Part shown: piece by piece, positions 8,936 through 17,539 of the stretch
Layout: the number at the start of each line of letters is the position of its first letter
Position numbering within the stretch: the first letter of the stretch is position 1
Assembly (NCBI RefSeq): GCF_013167955.1
Contig: NZ_BLWF01000003.1
Coordinates: 528,864 to 592,863, forward strand
DNA from: Thermanaeromonas sp. C210
Lineage (GTDB): Bacteria; Bacillota; DSM-521; Neomoorellales; Neomoorellaceae
DNA length: 64,000 bases
Reading direction: 5' to 3'
Made by a program: the position numbers and the translations under genes
The notes under the pieces: generated by a model
Seen by the model: only the letters and a program-made list of their open reading frames with translations
Database searches by the model: none
What the model was told of the DNA's origin: nothing

Positions 8936-10309
8936 ATGAATCCCATAGTTTTCCGCGCTTATGATATAAGGGGCAAGGCTGAGGTAGACTTTCCCCCAGA
9001 GGAAGTAAAACTTTTGGGCCGGGCGCTGGCCACTTACTTTAAAAGCCGGGGAGAAAAGGAGGTAATAGTAGCCCGGGACAACCGGAAGCACTCCCCCCTT
9101 CTCCGCCAGAGGCTAATAGAGGGTCTTATAGCCGGTGGCTGCCGGGTGGTGGATATAGGGGAGAACCCTACGCCCGTCTTTTATTTCTCCCATCATTATT
9201 ACGGCTTGACAGCGGGGGTCATGATCACGGCCAGTCATAACCCTCCGGAAGATAACGGGTTTAAAATATCCTCCGGGGGAACCACCATATATGGAGAGGA
9301 AATCCAAAAAATACGCCGCCTCCTGGAACAAAAAGAACTTGTGGAGGGAGAAGGCTATCTGGAGGAGAAAGACCCCAGGGGAGCGTACATAAGCTGCATA
9401 AAAGAAAGAATAAGGCTGGAAAGACCCCTTAAGGTAGCAGTGGATGCAGGAAATGGAGTAGCCGGGCCCCTGGCGGTAGAGCTCCTTAAAGCCCTGGGCT
9501 GCGACGTGATACCTTTATACTGTGAGCCGGACAGCACCTATCCCCACCACCATCCTGACCCCACCGTCCCCGCCAACCTAAAAGATTTAAAAAAGGTGGT
9601 CCTTGTCGAGAGGGCCGATGTGGGCCTGGCCCTGGACGGGGACGGCGACCGCCTGGGGGTAATAGATGAAAAAGGGAACATCCTCTGGGGAGATATGCTG
9701 CAGATCCTCTTCTGGCGGGAGATACTGCCCCGTCATCCTGAAGCTCCGGCTATTGTAGAAGTCAAATGCTCGCAAGCTCTGGTAGAAGAGATAGAAAAGC
9801 TAGGAGGCCGTCCCTTTTTCTATAAAACCGGTCACTCCTTGATCAAAGCCAAAATGCGGGAAATAGGCGCCCTCTTTACTGGTGAAATGTCTGGCCATTT
9901 CTTTTTTGCTGATGAGTATTACGGGTACGATGACGCCCTATATGCGGCAGCAAGGCTCCTTCGGCTTCTATCCCGGCAAGAAAAGCCCTTGTCTTGCCTC
10001 CTGGAAGATGTTCCTAAGTATTATGCTACGCCCGAGACCCGCATTCCCTGCCCGGATGAGCAAAAAGCGCTGGTAGTGGCAGGGATAGTTAAGCATTTTA
10101 AGGAGAGGAGATATGAGGTTATAGAGGTGGATGGCGCAAGGGTTATCTTCCCCGGGGGCTGGGGCCTGGTGCGGGCTTCCAATACCCAGCCGGTCCTGGT
10201 AGCAAGATGCGAGGCTAAGACAAAAGAGAGGCTAAAGGAGATTTGCGCAATTATGAAGGAGGCGCTTGGAGAGTTCCTTGAGGTTGATGAGTTTGAGTGG
10301 GGTATTTAA
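8936..10309 (+). CDS. manB: phosphomannomutase / phosphoglucomutase
   Basis: This 457-residue enzyme interconverts the 6- and 1-phosphates of mannose (and often glucose), feeding ManC. The phosphoserine loop TASHNPPEDNGFK is at about residues 97-109, the metal loop DGDGDRLGVID near 233, the sugar-binding GEMSGHFFF near 315, and the phosphate-binding RASNTQPVLVARCEA near the C-terminus. All four domains of the alpha-D-phosphohexomutase family are present and the length is normal. ATG starts 6 bases after manC. Confidence 0.95.
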   Translation: MNPIVFRAYDIRGKAEVDFPPEEVKLLGRALATYFKSRGEKEVIVARDNRKHSPLLRQRLIEGLIAGGCRVVDIGENPTPVFYFSHHYYGLTAGVMITASHNPPEDNGFKISSGGTTIYGEEIQKIRRLLEQKELVEGEGYLEEKDPRGAYISCIKERIRLERPLKVAVDAGNGVAGPLAVELLKALGCDVIPLYCEPDSTYPHHHPDPTVPANLKDLKKVVLVERADVGLALDGDGDRLGVIDEKGNILWGDMLQILFWREILPRHPEAPAIVEVKCSQALVEEIEKLGGRPFFYKTGHSLIKAKMREIGALFTGEMSGHFFFADEYYGYDDALYAAARLLRLLSRQEKPLSCLLEDVPKYYATPETRIPCPDEQKALVVAGIVKHFKERRYEVIEVDGARVIFPGGWGLVRASNTQPVLVARCEAKTKERLKEICAIMKEALGEFLEVDEFEWGI

Positions 10310-10454
10310 AGATCACTGGGCTGACAAAACCATCTGTAAGGAACTAGGAGGCAATGAGTGTGGAAACGGGTACGTATCAGGGATCCCATTCCATAGAATG
10401 CTCATTCAAGGACGAAAGGTGGAATGGGGCCTTAAGCGTATTTAAGCGCGGAGA

Positions 10455-10620
10455 GGACGCTATGAGCAGGACTAAAGAGGTCTCTTAGCTCTTTCAGTTG
10501 CCATAGGCTTAGGTGTCTTTAAGGCCATGATGGAAGCCAAAGTTTAATAAGATAGCAGGCCCTAAAGGCAAGTACATTCTGGGACGTAGAGCCAGGCGTC
10601 ATGAGATTGAGAAGGAAAGC
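10455..10620 (+). pseudogene. relic of an IS256-family transposase N-terminus
   Basis: After manB the sequence has no gene for about 850 bases (10310-11162). Bases 10482-10545 still read LLALSVAIGLGVFKAMMEA, close to LLALSVAVGLDVVQSMMEA of the intact transposase at 29750-31039. In another frame 10557-10600 reads RPKGK and then RRARRHE, matching GPKGKHNPERTARRHG. Stops and at least one frameshift break it. It is a separate fragment from the C-terminal relic at 7265-7402. I see nothing I can name in 10310-10454. Confidence 0.75.
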
Positions 10621-10644
10621 AGGCTAAGATTGTAAAATTGTAAA

Positions 10645-10995
10645 ACCGGTGAATGGTATGCTACTGGGGCGGAAAACACCGATGATCCCTTAAGGCTTTG
10701 GGCTACTGTCGGGGGTCTCTGCGAGGTGGGGAAAGAAATCCCGGTAGTCTTCCCTGTTCATCCCAGCACCCGCAAGGCCATGGAGAGTTAGAGGCTCCTT
10801 GAGAAAGCTGCGGCTCACCTGCGCCTCATCGAGCCGGTGGGATACTCGATATGATCATGCTGGAGCAGAACGTCTGCCTCATCGCCACTGCTTCCGGAGG
10901 GGTGCAGAAGGCGGCCTTTTTCTACCGTGTTCCCTGTGTAACGCTACTTGAGGAGACCGAGTAGGTGGAACTGGTAGAGCTTGGGGGGAACAAAC
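10645..10995 (+). pseudogene. UDP-N-acetylglucosamine 2-epimerase remnant (WecB-like)
   Basis: One frame from about 10660 reads TGAENTDDPLRLW, then EIPVVFPVHPSTRKAME, a TAG stop, then HLRLIEPVGY. A shifted frame continues CLIATASGGVQKAAFFYRVP, CVTLLEETE, a second stop, then VELVELGGNKL. This matches the C-terminal half of non-hydrolysing UDP-GlcNAc 2-epimerases (RAENTDD, FPVHPRT, DSGGIQEEA, VPCVTLR, TERPE-type segments), which make UDP-ManNAc for polysaccharides. The N-terminal half is missing and the catalytic His/Asp of HRAENTDD and DSGG are changed. The gene is clearly dead. The UDP-sugar dehydrogenase immediately downstream is the expected pathway partner (WecC-like). Confidence 0.85.
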
Positions 10996-11162
10996 TTTGT
11001 CCACCATATCGTGTCGCACATATAATAGAGAGTATTGAGTCGTTGATTTGGTTCTCGGGGCAGGGAAGCAGAGCTATATGGAAATGGTCATGCTGCCAGT
11101 AAAATAGTAGCTAGATTGGTGGGAGATTAACTTACTTCGATGTAATTTTCTGAGAAAGAGGT

Positions 11163-12482
11163 GTGTTGCAGAACGTGAAGATTGTCGTAGTTGGCATGGG
11201 GTATGTCGGCCTAGTAGCTGCCTGCTGCCTGGCTCGTTCAGGCCATCAGGTGATCGGTGTCGAAAGCGCTCCGGAAAAACTCAGCAAACTCAGAAGCGGC
11301 ATTTTGCCCCTTTACGAAGAAGGTTTGGAGGAGGTCTACCGAAAGACTGTTGAATCTCAGCACCTCTCTTTTACCGACGATCTACGGGAGGCAATTGAGG
11401 TTGCAGACATTATCATGATCGCCGTAGGAACACCATCCCTCCCAGACGGCAGAGTGGATCTGTCACAAGTATACGAAGTGTCAGGGACGATTTGTGAGGC
11501 TGCGGATCATCCCTTCATCGTCGTGATGAAAAGCACGGTTCCCCCGGGAACGGGTAAATACCTCATCGAAAGGTTTTTCAGTAAAGCAAGGGTGCCTATA
11601 TCCTATGTGTCTAATCCTGAGTTTCTCCGGGAAGGGATAGCTGTATGGGATTGGTACCATCCGGACCGGATTGTTGTAGGTTGCGATGACGCCCGCACTG
11701 CTGAGAAGGTATTAGAGCTCTACAGCGATATCGAGGCCCCTAAGGTTACCATGGATATTACCAGCGCCGAGATGGTGAAGTATGCCTCCAATGCGTTTTT
11801 GGCCACCAAGATATCCTTCATTAACGAGATTGCCAATTTGTGCGAATTGGTAGGAGCAGATATTAAGGCCGTGGCGCCTGCCGTCGGGATGGACAAGCGG
11901 ATAGGTCCCCATTTTTTGCAAGCGGGGTTGGGCTATGGTGGTTCGTGCTTCCCCAAAGACACCAAGGGGTTGGATTTTGTCTCCACCTTTAACGGCTATA
12001 GTTTCAATCTCTTGAAGGCCGTAATCGAGGTCAACGCGAAGCAACGTATTCTTGCCGTAAGGAAGTTACATAAGCTTTTGGGAGGGTTGGTCGGAAGAAG
12101 GATCGCTGTGTTGGGTTTGGCCTTTAAGCCTAACACAGACGACATCCGGGAAGCTCCCGCCATTGACATTATTCGGTATTTGGTGGACGAAGGGGCGGAG
12201 GTAGCTGCCGCTGATCCCCTCGCTATTCGGAACGCAGCTTCCCAGTTGCCTCCGTGTGTGAAGCTTTCCCCAGACCCGTATGAGGTTTTGCATGGGGCGC
12301 AGGCTGTTCTCCTTGCGACAGAGTGGCCCCAGTTCATTGTGCTGGACTGGGGGAAGGTGAAAGGTTTGATGCGTGAGCCTTTCGTTATCGTGGATGGAAG
12401 AAATGCTCTGGATCCCGAAAAACTTACGGAATTGGGATTTATTTATTGCGGTTTCGGGGTTTTACCTAAGTTCCGCGGCTGA
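11163..12482 (+). CDS. UDP-glucose/UDP-N-acetylmannosamine-type 6-dehydrogenase
   Basis: This 439-residue NAD-dependent enzyme oxidises a UDP-sugar twice at C6 to the uronic acid. The N-terminal Rossmann motif is GMGYVGLVAACCLARSGHQV. Then come VGTPSLPDGRVDLS, KSTVPPGT, NPEFLREGIAVWDW and SAEMVKYASNAFLATKISFI. The catalytic Cys is in GYGGSCFPKDTKGLD near residue 260, and FKPNTDDIREAPA lies in the C-terminal domain. Family membership is certain. Whether the substrate is UDP-glucose or UDP-ManNAc is not. The adjacent dead WecB-like gene hints at the latter historically. The exact start is unclear: GTG 11163 abuts AAGAGG, while TTG 11166 or GTG 11175 would have better spacing. Confidence 0.92.
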   Translation: MLQNVKIVVVGMGYVGLVAACCLARSGHQVIGVESAPEKLSKLRSGILPLYEEGLEEVYRKTVESQHLSFTDDLREAIEVADIIMIAVGTPSLPDGRVDLSQVYEVSGTICEAADHPFIVVMKSTVPPGTGKYLIERFFSKARVPISYVSNPEFLREGIAVWDWYHPDRIVVGCDDARTAEKVLELYSDIEAPKVTMDITSAEMVKYASNAFLATKISFINEIANLCELVGADIKAVAPAVGMDKRIGPHFLQAGLGYGGSCFPKDTKGLDFVSTFNGYSFNLLKAVIEVNAKQRILAVRKLHKLLGGLVGRRIAVLGLAFKPNTDDIREAPAIDIIRYLVDEGAEVAAADPLAIRNAASQLPPCVKLSPDPYEVLHGAQAVLLATEWPQFIVLDWGKVKGLMREPFVIVDGRNALDPEKLTELGFIYCGFGVLPKFRG

Positions 12483-12500
12483 GGTAGGAGGGTTGTTTAC

Positions 12501-13721
12501 TTGCTTGGCTCTCTGTGGATTTTGAATCATTACGCCATCAGTCCCGATATGCCCGGCGGCACCAGGCATTACGACCTGGGGCGGGAACTGGTCAAGCGGG
12601 GGTACGAAGTCGTCATTTTTGCTTCAGGCTTTGACCACAGCACCCGCAGGTATGCCAAGGTAAAACCTGGTGAAAAGATGAGGGTAGAACAATACGACGG
12701 TGTGACATTTGTCTGGATCAATACCGTACCTTATGCCGGTAATGATTGGCGTCGTGTGTTGAATATGTTGTCCTACGGCTGGAGGGTTCTTGGATGCAGT
12801 CGGGGGTTTGCTACCCCGGATGTTGTCATCGGGTCTTCGATGCATCCCTTTGCAGCTTTGGCAGGTTGGCGGCTGGCGCAAAAGCATCGCGCTAAGTTTA
12901 TCTTCGAAGTTAGGGATCTGTGGCCTCAGGTATTAGTTGATATGGGAAGGATGAGGGAGGCTCATCCCGTCGTCAAGCTGCTTCGGGCGCTGGAGCTTTT
13001 TTTGTACCGGAAATCAGACCGCATCGTTATTTTGGGGAATCAGATGAAGGACTACATTACAAGTAGGTACAACATCAGTGAAGAGAAAATTGTCTGGATT
13101 CCCAACGGTGTAGACCTTACTCGATTTAGCAGCATTACACCTCCGAAGGGGAGCAATCCAGACTTCCTTGTAATGTATCTTGGGGCGCATAGCGCAACTA
13201 ATGCTCTCCACGTGCTGGTGGAAGCTGCTAAGATAGTCCAGGAGCGGGGATACGAAAGGATCCGTTTTTCCTTAGTGGGTGATGGTCCCGAAAAGCAGAA
13301 TCTTATGCGGCTGGCCAGGGAAATGGGGCTTACAAATATTGAGTTCTTACCGCCAGTGCCAAAAGATGAGGTCCCTATCGTTCTGGCCAAAGCAGATGCT
13401 CTTGTGCTGACGAAAGATCCGACTTTCGGTGCCTATAGTGGCAGTGTTCTCAAAATGTTTGATTATATGGCTTCGTATAGACCGGTAATTTTTTCTGGTG
13501 ACCTTGCTTATAATCCCGTAAAAGAGAGCGGCTGCGGGTATACCGTTCCTCCGGGAGACAGCAAAGCCCTGGCAGAAGCCGTAATCGCTCTGTACGAAAT
13601 GCCGGAAAGCGAACGTTTAACTTTAGGTCTTCGAGGCCGCCAATATGTAGAAAAACACCACAGCATCGAGGTTCTGGGAGAAAAGCTTTTCCAGGTGATC
13701 ACCGAAGTGCTGCAAAATTAA
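12501..13721 (+). CDS. glycosyltransferase family 4 (WbuB-like)
   Basis: A 406-residue transferase with the WbuB-type pattern: WILNHYAISPDMPGGTRHYD at the N-terminus, FIFEVRDLWPQVLVDMG near residue 135, KIVWIPNGVDLTRF, YLGAHSATNALHVLVEAA, VGDGPEKQNLM and LTKDPTFGAYSGSVLKMFDY in the donor site. WbuB proteins transfer an N-acetylated deoxysugar (L-fucosamine) to the lipid carrier; the sugar here is unknown. The start is TTG 12501 with AGGAGG 9-10 bases upstream. It lies 18 bases after the dehydrogenase gene and shares its composition, so co-transcription is likely. Confidence 0.87.
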   Translation: MLGSLWILNHYAISPDMPGGTRHYDLGRELVKRGYEVVIFASGFDHSTRRYAKVKPGEKMRVEQYDGVTFVWINTVPYAGNDWRRVLNMLSYGWRVLGCSRGFATPDVVIGSSMHPFAALAGWRLAQKHRAKFIFEVRDLWPQVLVDMGRMREAHPVVKLLRALELFLYRKSDRIVILGNQMKDYITSRYNISEEKIVWIPNGVDLTRFSSITPPKGSNPDFLVMYLGAHSATNALHVLVEAAKIVQERGYERIRFSLVGDGPEKQNLMRLAREMGLTNIEFLPPVPKDEVPIVLAKADALVLTKDPTFGAYSGSVLKMFDYMASYRPVIFSGDLAYNPVKESGCGYTVPPGDSKALAEAVIALYEMPESERLTLGLRGRQYVEKHHSIEVLGEKLFQVITEVLQN

Positions 13722-13770
13722 GGGCGGTTTAAGGTGGGGTTTTATTACCTTGAATTAGGGGGTTAACATC

Positions 13771-14535
13771 TTGGATTTTACGCTTAAGGCTTACCAAAGC
13801 TTTTTGCGTGTTATTGTCGAAAGTGGCTACAGAGTAATTACTGTGAGAGATTATCTCGCCAGTGAGCAACTCTCTCCTTTTGTAATTTTACGCCATGATG
13901 TGGAGTGGAACCCCCGCCGGGCGCAGCACATTGCTGATGCGGAACTTAGGCTCGGTTTAAGATCCACATTTTATTTTCGTGCTAATACCAGGGCCTATGA
14001 TATTCCTTTAATGTTACAGTTGCAGAACGAGGGTTTTGAGATTGGGTATCACTACGACACTTTAGACCGTTGCAATGGAGACTTTGATAAGGCTATTGCT
14101 TTGTTCGAGGAAGAACTATCCCGCTTCCGGCGTGCTGGGGTCAATGTCCAGACGGTTTGTTCCCATGGGAATCCAAGAGTTAGAAAACGCGGTTATCAGG
14201 CAAACTATGATATTTTTTTAAAGGACGAAGGTCTTAAGCGTAGGGCTGATATCCTGGGAGAAGCCTATCTTGATTTGGATTTCTCAGCTGTAAAATACCT
14301 CAGTGATGCTGGCATTCGATGGAATGTAGGGCTCACGACAAGGCAGATCGAAGCTTTGATTCGAACAAAAGAACAACCTGCATTTTACATCTTAGTCCAT
14401 CCCGATTACTGGTCGAGAACGTGGATACGGGCGCTGGCGCTGAAGTGCGCGGCGCGTGGTATAAAGATTTTCCGCATAAATAATATCATTGCCGCAATAA
14501 GAGAATATAGTAGCATCCTATCGAGAACACGATAG
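13771..14535 (+). CDS. NodB-like polysaccharide deacetylase superfamily protein
   Basis: A 254-residue protein with the polysaccharide deacetylase fold. The metal/catalytic motif LRHDVEWNPRRA is near residue 38, TFYFRAN follows as strand 2, GYHYD gives a second His, and CSHGNP and ILVHPDYW supply late residues. The usual HxxxH zinc pair is not obvious, so activity may differ from chitin-type deacetylases. No signal peptide is visible; it probably acts in the cytoplasm on a lipid-linked or nucleotide-linked sugar. The start is TTG 13771 with GGGGG about 10 bases upstream. It is the last gene of the polysaccharide block before the first defence-type gene. Confidence 0.8.
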   Translation: MDFTLKAYQSFLRVIVESGYRVITVRDYLASEQLSPFVILRHDVEWNPRRAQHIADAELRLGLRSTFYFRANTRAYDIPLMLQLQNEGFEIGYHYDTLDRCNGDFDKAIALFEEELSRFRRAGVNVQTVCSHGNPRVRKRGYQANYDIFLKDEGLKRRADILGEAYLDLDFSAVKYLSDAGIRWNVGLTTRQIEALIRTKEQPAFYILVHPDYWSRTWIRALALKCAARGIKIFRINNIIAAIREYSSILSRTR

Positions 14536-14550
14536 GTAAGCAGGGGACTG

Positions 14551-15902
14551 ATGGCCCTTGACTGGGTTTTGCCTGGAGGAAGAGATTTTGGGGGGCGGGT
14601 TATAGTGCAGCAGCTTGCAAAAACGAAGCAGCTTCTTGCTTTCCTTCAAAACTTCGCCACCCTGAGGCGGAAGCGGGTTACGGCCTACGGAAGCGGGGAT
14701 AAGGTTCTTTGGCTAGCCGATCTCCCCCGTGACCTGCCTTCCGGTTGGAAGGACGCCTGCAGGTCGGCCTTTAGCACGGAGAAGCCCGATGAAATTCCCG
14801 AACTGTGGCTGGAGGTCCGCAAGAAGCGCAGGCCGGAGCCGCCACCGATCCCGGAAGAAATAAAACCTTGGCTTCCAGATGAGTTTTTGGATAAACCGGA
14901 AGAATATGCCTTAAAAAACACGGAGGACCTCTTCGACCTGGTGCAGGGGAAGACCAATTCAGCTACCAAAAGAAATGCTCCGAAATCTCAACCGAATCGT
15001 CGGGATTGGTCGGCGACTGAAAAGTTGGAACAGTTGTGGCTTGAGTATCTGGTGAACCAGTGGGAACCCTGGGCAAAGGAATTTCGCATTTGGCGGGAAG
15101 TGCAACAACTCTATGAGGACGTAGACTTTATACGCCGTCGCCTCGAGGAAGCTGAGGAACGTTATGAGCTCGTCCTCGCTGTAGGGCTGCTCCAGTGGCG
15201 CGATCCTGCTGGGGTTACTATTAAACGCCATCTTCTTACGGCTTCGGCGGAGATCTCTCAAGATGCCGTCCGCGGCGTGCTGACCGTGACCCCTGCTGCC
15301 TCCTTCGACGGGTTCCGGATCGAGTTGGATATGCTGGAATTTCAACACCGGCCTGATTTGGGCCCGGTAAAAGACGAGCTTGAAGATCTTCTGGAGGAAC
15401 TAGACGTTAGGGCATGGGACAAGGCCAGGATGGGAAAAATTTTGCGGCTTATTGCCAACCGTGCCACACCAGATGCCCAGGTGGATGAAAACGGCTGGAG
15501 GCCCCTCGAGAGAGCAGATAAAACATTTCGCATTGTCCTGGCCCCAGCTTTAGTTCTACGCGAACGCCGGCCCACAACCTATGATGAGCTGATCACCCGC
15601 TTCCTGGAAGCTGCAGAAAATGACCCCCGGTTCTCTACCACAATCCCTTGGGAGCACTTCGTTGCCGAAGGCGAAGCTCTGAGTGATTCATCCGAAACAG
15701 TGCCTGAAGACGGTGGTCTATCCGGCAATGTAGGTGACAGGCTGTATTTTCCCCTCCCTATGAACGACGAACAAAGGAAGATCGCAGAACAGCTCAGGAA
15801 GCGTCCCTATGTCCTGGTCAAGGGGCCTCCGGGAACGGGGAAGAGCCACACCATAGCCAACCGGAAATTATCAGCGCCACTCGTGCCCTGGGTGGGGCCT
15901 CT
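14551..15902 (+). pseudogene. superfamily 1 helicase-type ATPase, N-terminal part, truncated at IS copy 2
   Basis: The first 450 or so codons of a large Upf1/Dna2-type AAA ATPase. The N-terminal domain runs from about LLAFLQNFATLRRKRV to YFPLPMNDEQRKI. It is followed by a perfect Walker A, LVKGPPGTGKSHTIAN, near residue 428, and then family similarity stops. The remaining helicase motifs are missing. The homology breaks about 45 bases before the IS terminus at 15903, so some damage lies outside the IS. ATG 14551 or GTG 14605 could be the start. Such proteins occur in anti-phage islands; its role here is unknown and the gene should be inactive. Confidence 0.8.
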
Positions 15903-16046
15903 GAGCCATCTGCGCTGACCGGGGAATAAGATAAGGTGAAGGTATGAAGGGATTGGGGGGAAATATTTTACCCCAGGAAAGGCATGAATTTTGTTGGGGT
16001 TGAGGGGAATTGGGTTTAAGGGATTAAAAAATTGACCCCCAAAAGA

Positions 16047-16114
16047 GGATGACCCTCCTTAAGAAGCGAATCTGTTAAGTAACGACAAACCAACCAAACA
16101 AAGGAGGGTCATCC
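16047..16114 (+). promoter_or_regulatory. inverted repeat over the transposase ribosome-binding site (IS copy 2)
   Basis: GGATGACCCTCC at 16047-16058 and GGAGGGTCATCC at 16103-16114 repeat the 12-bp arms seen in copy 1. The second arm ends directly before the ATG at 16115. The arms are unchanged while the loop and coding region have accumulated substitutions. Confidence 0.6.
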
Positions 16115-17446
16115 ATGGCTATTATACCACAACAGGCGCTTTTTGGATGGAGGAAAATCCAAAATTTAGGGGAGCTCGAACGACTTAGGCTAGTGCTTGA
16201 ATACATGCCGGACGAAGAATTGATGGTAGAACTGGAGAGGGAACGGGCTAATGGGCGGGATGACTATCCCATAAGGGCCGTATGGAACTCTGTACCGGCA
16301 GGGATAGTATACCAACATCCTTCGATAGAGAGTTTAAGGCGGGAGCTAAAACGAAACGCTCAATTAAGGGAGCCATGTGGATTTGACCTTGTTAAGGGAG
16401 AAAAAGCTGTACCGCCGTCATGGGTATACAGCCGGTTTTTGCGGAAACTGCTTAAGAAAGAAGAAAAGGTCGAAGAAATATTTTACCGGCTGGTAGAGGA
16501 GATAAGGGAGGAACTACCGCGTTTTGGAGAAGTAGCGGCCATAGACGGCAAAGCCTTGGCGAGCTTAAGTCGTGGGAGGAAGAAGGAAAAAGTGGGGGAG
16601 CTTAGACCTGATGGTCGGCGGGAACGAGATGCAGACTGGGGGTGTAAGATTTACCGGGGTAAAAGGGAAGACGGCAGCCAGTGGGAAAAAGTAGTGAAAT
16701 AGTTTGGATTTCGCCTGCACCTAATAGTAGATGCCCTATAAGAACTACCCATAGGGTTCAAAGTGACCAAGGCGTCGGCGAGCGAAGTAAAAGAGGCGCC
16801 TAGGCTTTTGGAGAAGCTAAAAGAGAAGGCACCGGGGACCTTTGAAAGGATTAAATATCTTGCAGCAGACAAGGCCTACGATTCCACAGAACTGAACATT
16901 AAGCTATGGGAAGAGTATCAAATAAAGCCGGTCATAGACATAAGGAACCAATGGAAAGACGGGGAAGAAACTAAACTAATAGCGGGGCAGGAGAACGTAG
17001 TATACGACTATAAGGGCAAAGTTAGCTGTTACTGTCCGGATACGGGGATAAAGAGGGAGATGGCCTATGGAGGATTTGAGAGAGACCGGGAAGCATTAAA
17101 ATACCGCTGTCCGGCCAGGCATTATGGGTTAAGATGCAAGGGTATAGATAAATGTCCGGTCAAGAGCAGTATTCGGATACCCCTTAAAGAAGACCGGAGG
17201 GTGTTTACACCATTGGCTCGTTCCAGCTACCGTTGGCAGGAACTTTACAAGAAGCGTACAGCGGTGGAGCGAGTAAACAGCCGATTAGACCAGAGTTTTG
17301 GTTTTGAGCAACACCTTATCCGGGGATTACAGAAGATGAGTTTAAGATGCGCTCTAGCGTTAGCGGTGATGCTGGCCATGGCGCTAGGGAGGATACGAGA
17401 AAAGAAAGGAGAAAACCTACGTAGTAGTTTAGTAAAGGCAGCCTAA
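16115..17446 (+). pseudogene. IS transposase, inactivated by two stop codons
   Basis: It is homologous over its full length to the intact transposase at 3715-5043. A TAG at 16700-16702 replaces the Trp of VVKWFGF, and a TAA at 16739-16741 replaces the Tyr of DALYELP. After that the frame is open again to 17446, with second catalytic Asp (AADKAYDS) and the YKKRTAVERVNSRLDQSFG signature intact. It could at best yield an N-terminal product of 195 residues lacking two catalytic acids. It might still be moved in trans by the copy 1 transposase, since both termini remain. Confidence 0.93.
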
Positions 17447-17539
17447 GGCTAAGGGTTGCTTTTGTAAGATTATGGCAAAACCCTCTAAAAAATCGGCCAC
17501 AACGCAGATGCCTCTTTATTGGAAAGGGGTTGACGCCTT

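Larger units (their letters stand above)
15903..17514 (+). mobile_element. insertion sequence copy 2 (same IS as 3524-5254), 1612 bp, decayed
   Basis: The termini are GAGCCATCTGCGCTG (15903) and, on the right, CAACGCAGATGCCTC ending at 17514, the same inverted repeats as copy 1. The orientation is opposite to copy 1. The left flank ends CCTCT and the right flank begins TTTAT, so there is no target duplication, and the flanking genes are unrelated. The element is 119 bp shorter than copy 1 because the stretch between the transposase stop and the right end is deleted. The transposase has two nonsense codons. Confidence 0.92.
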
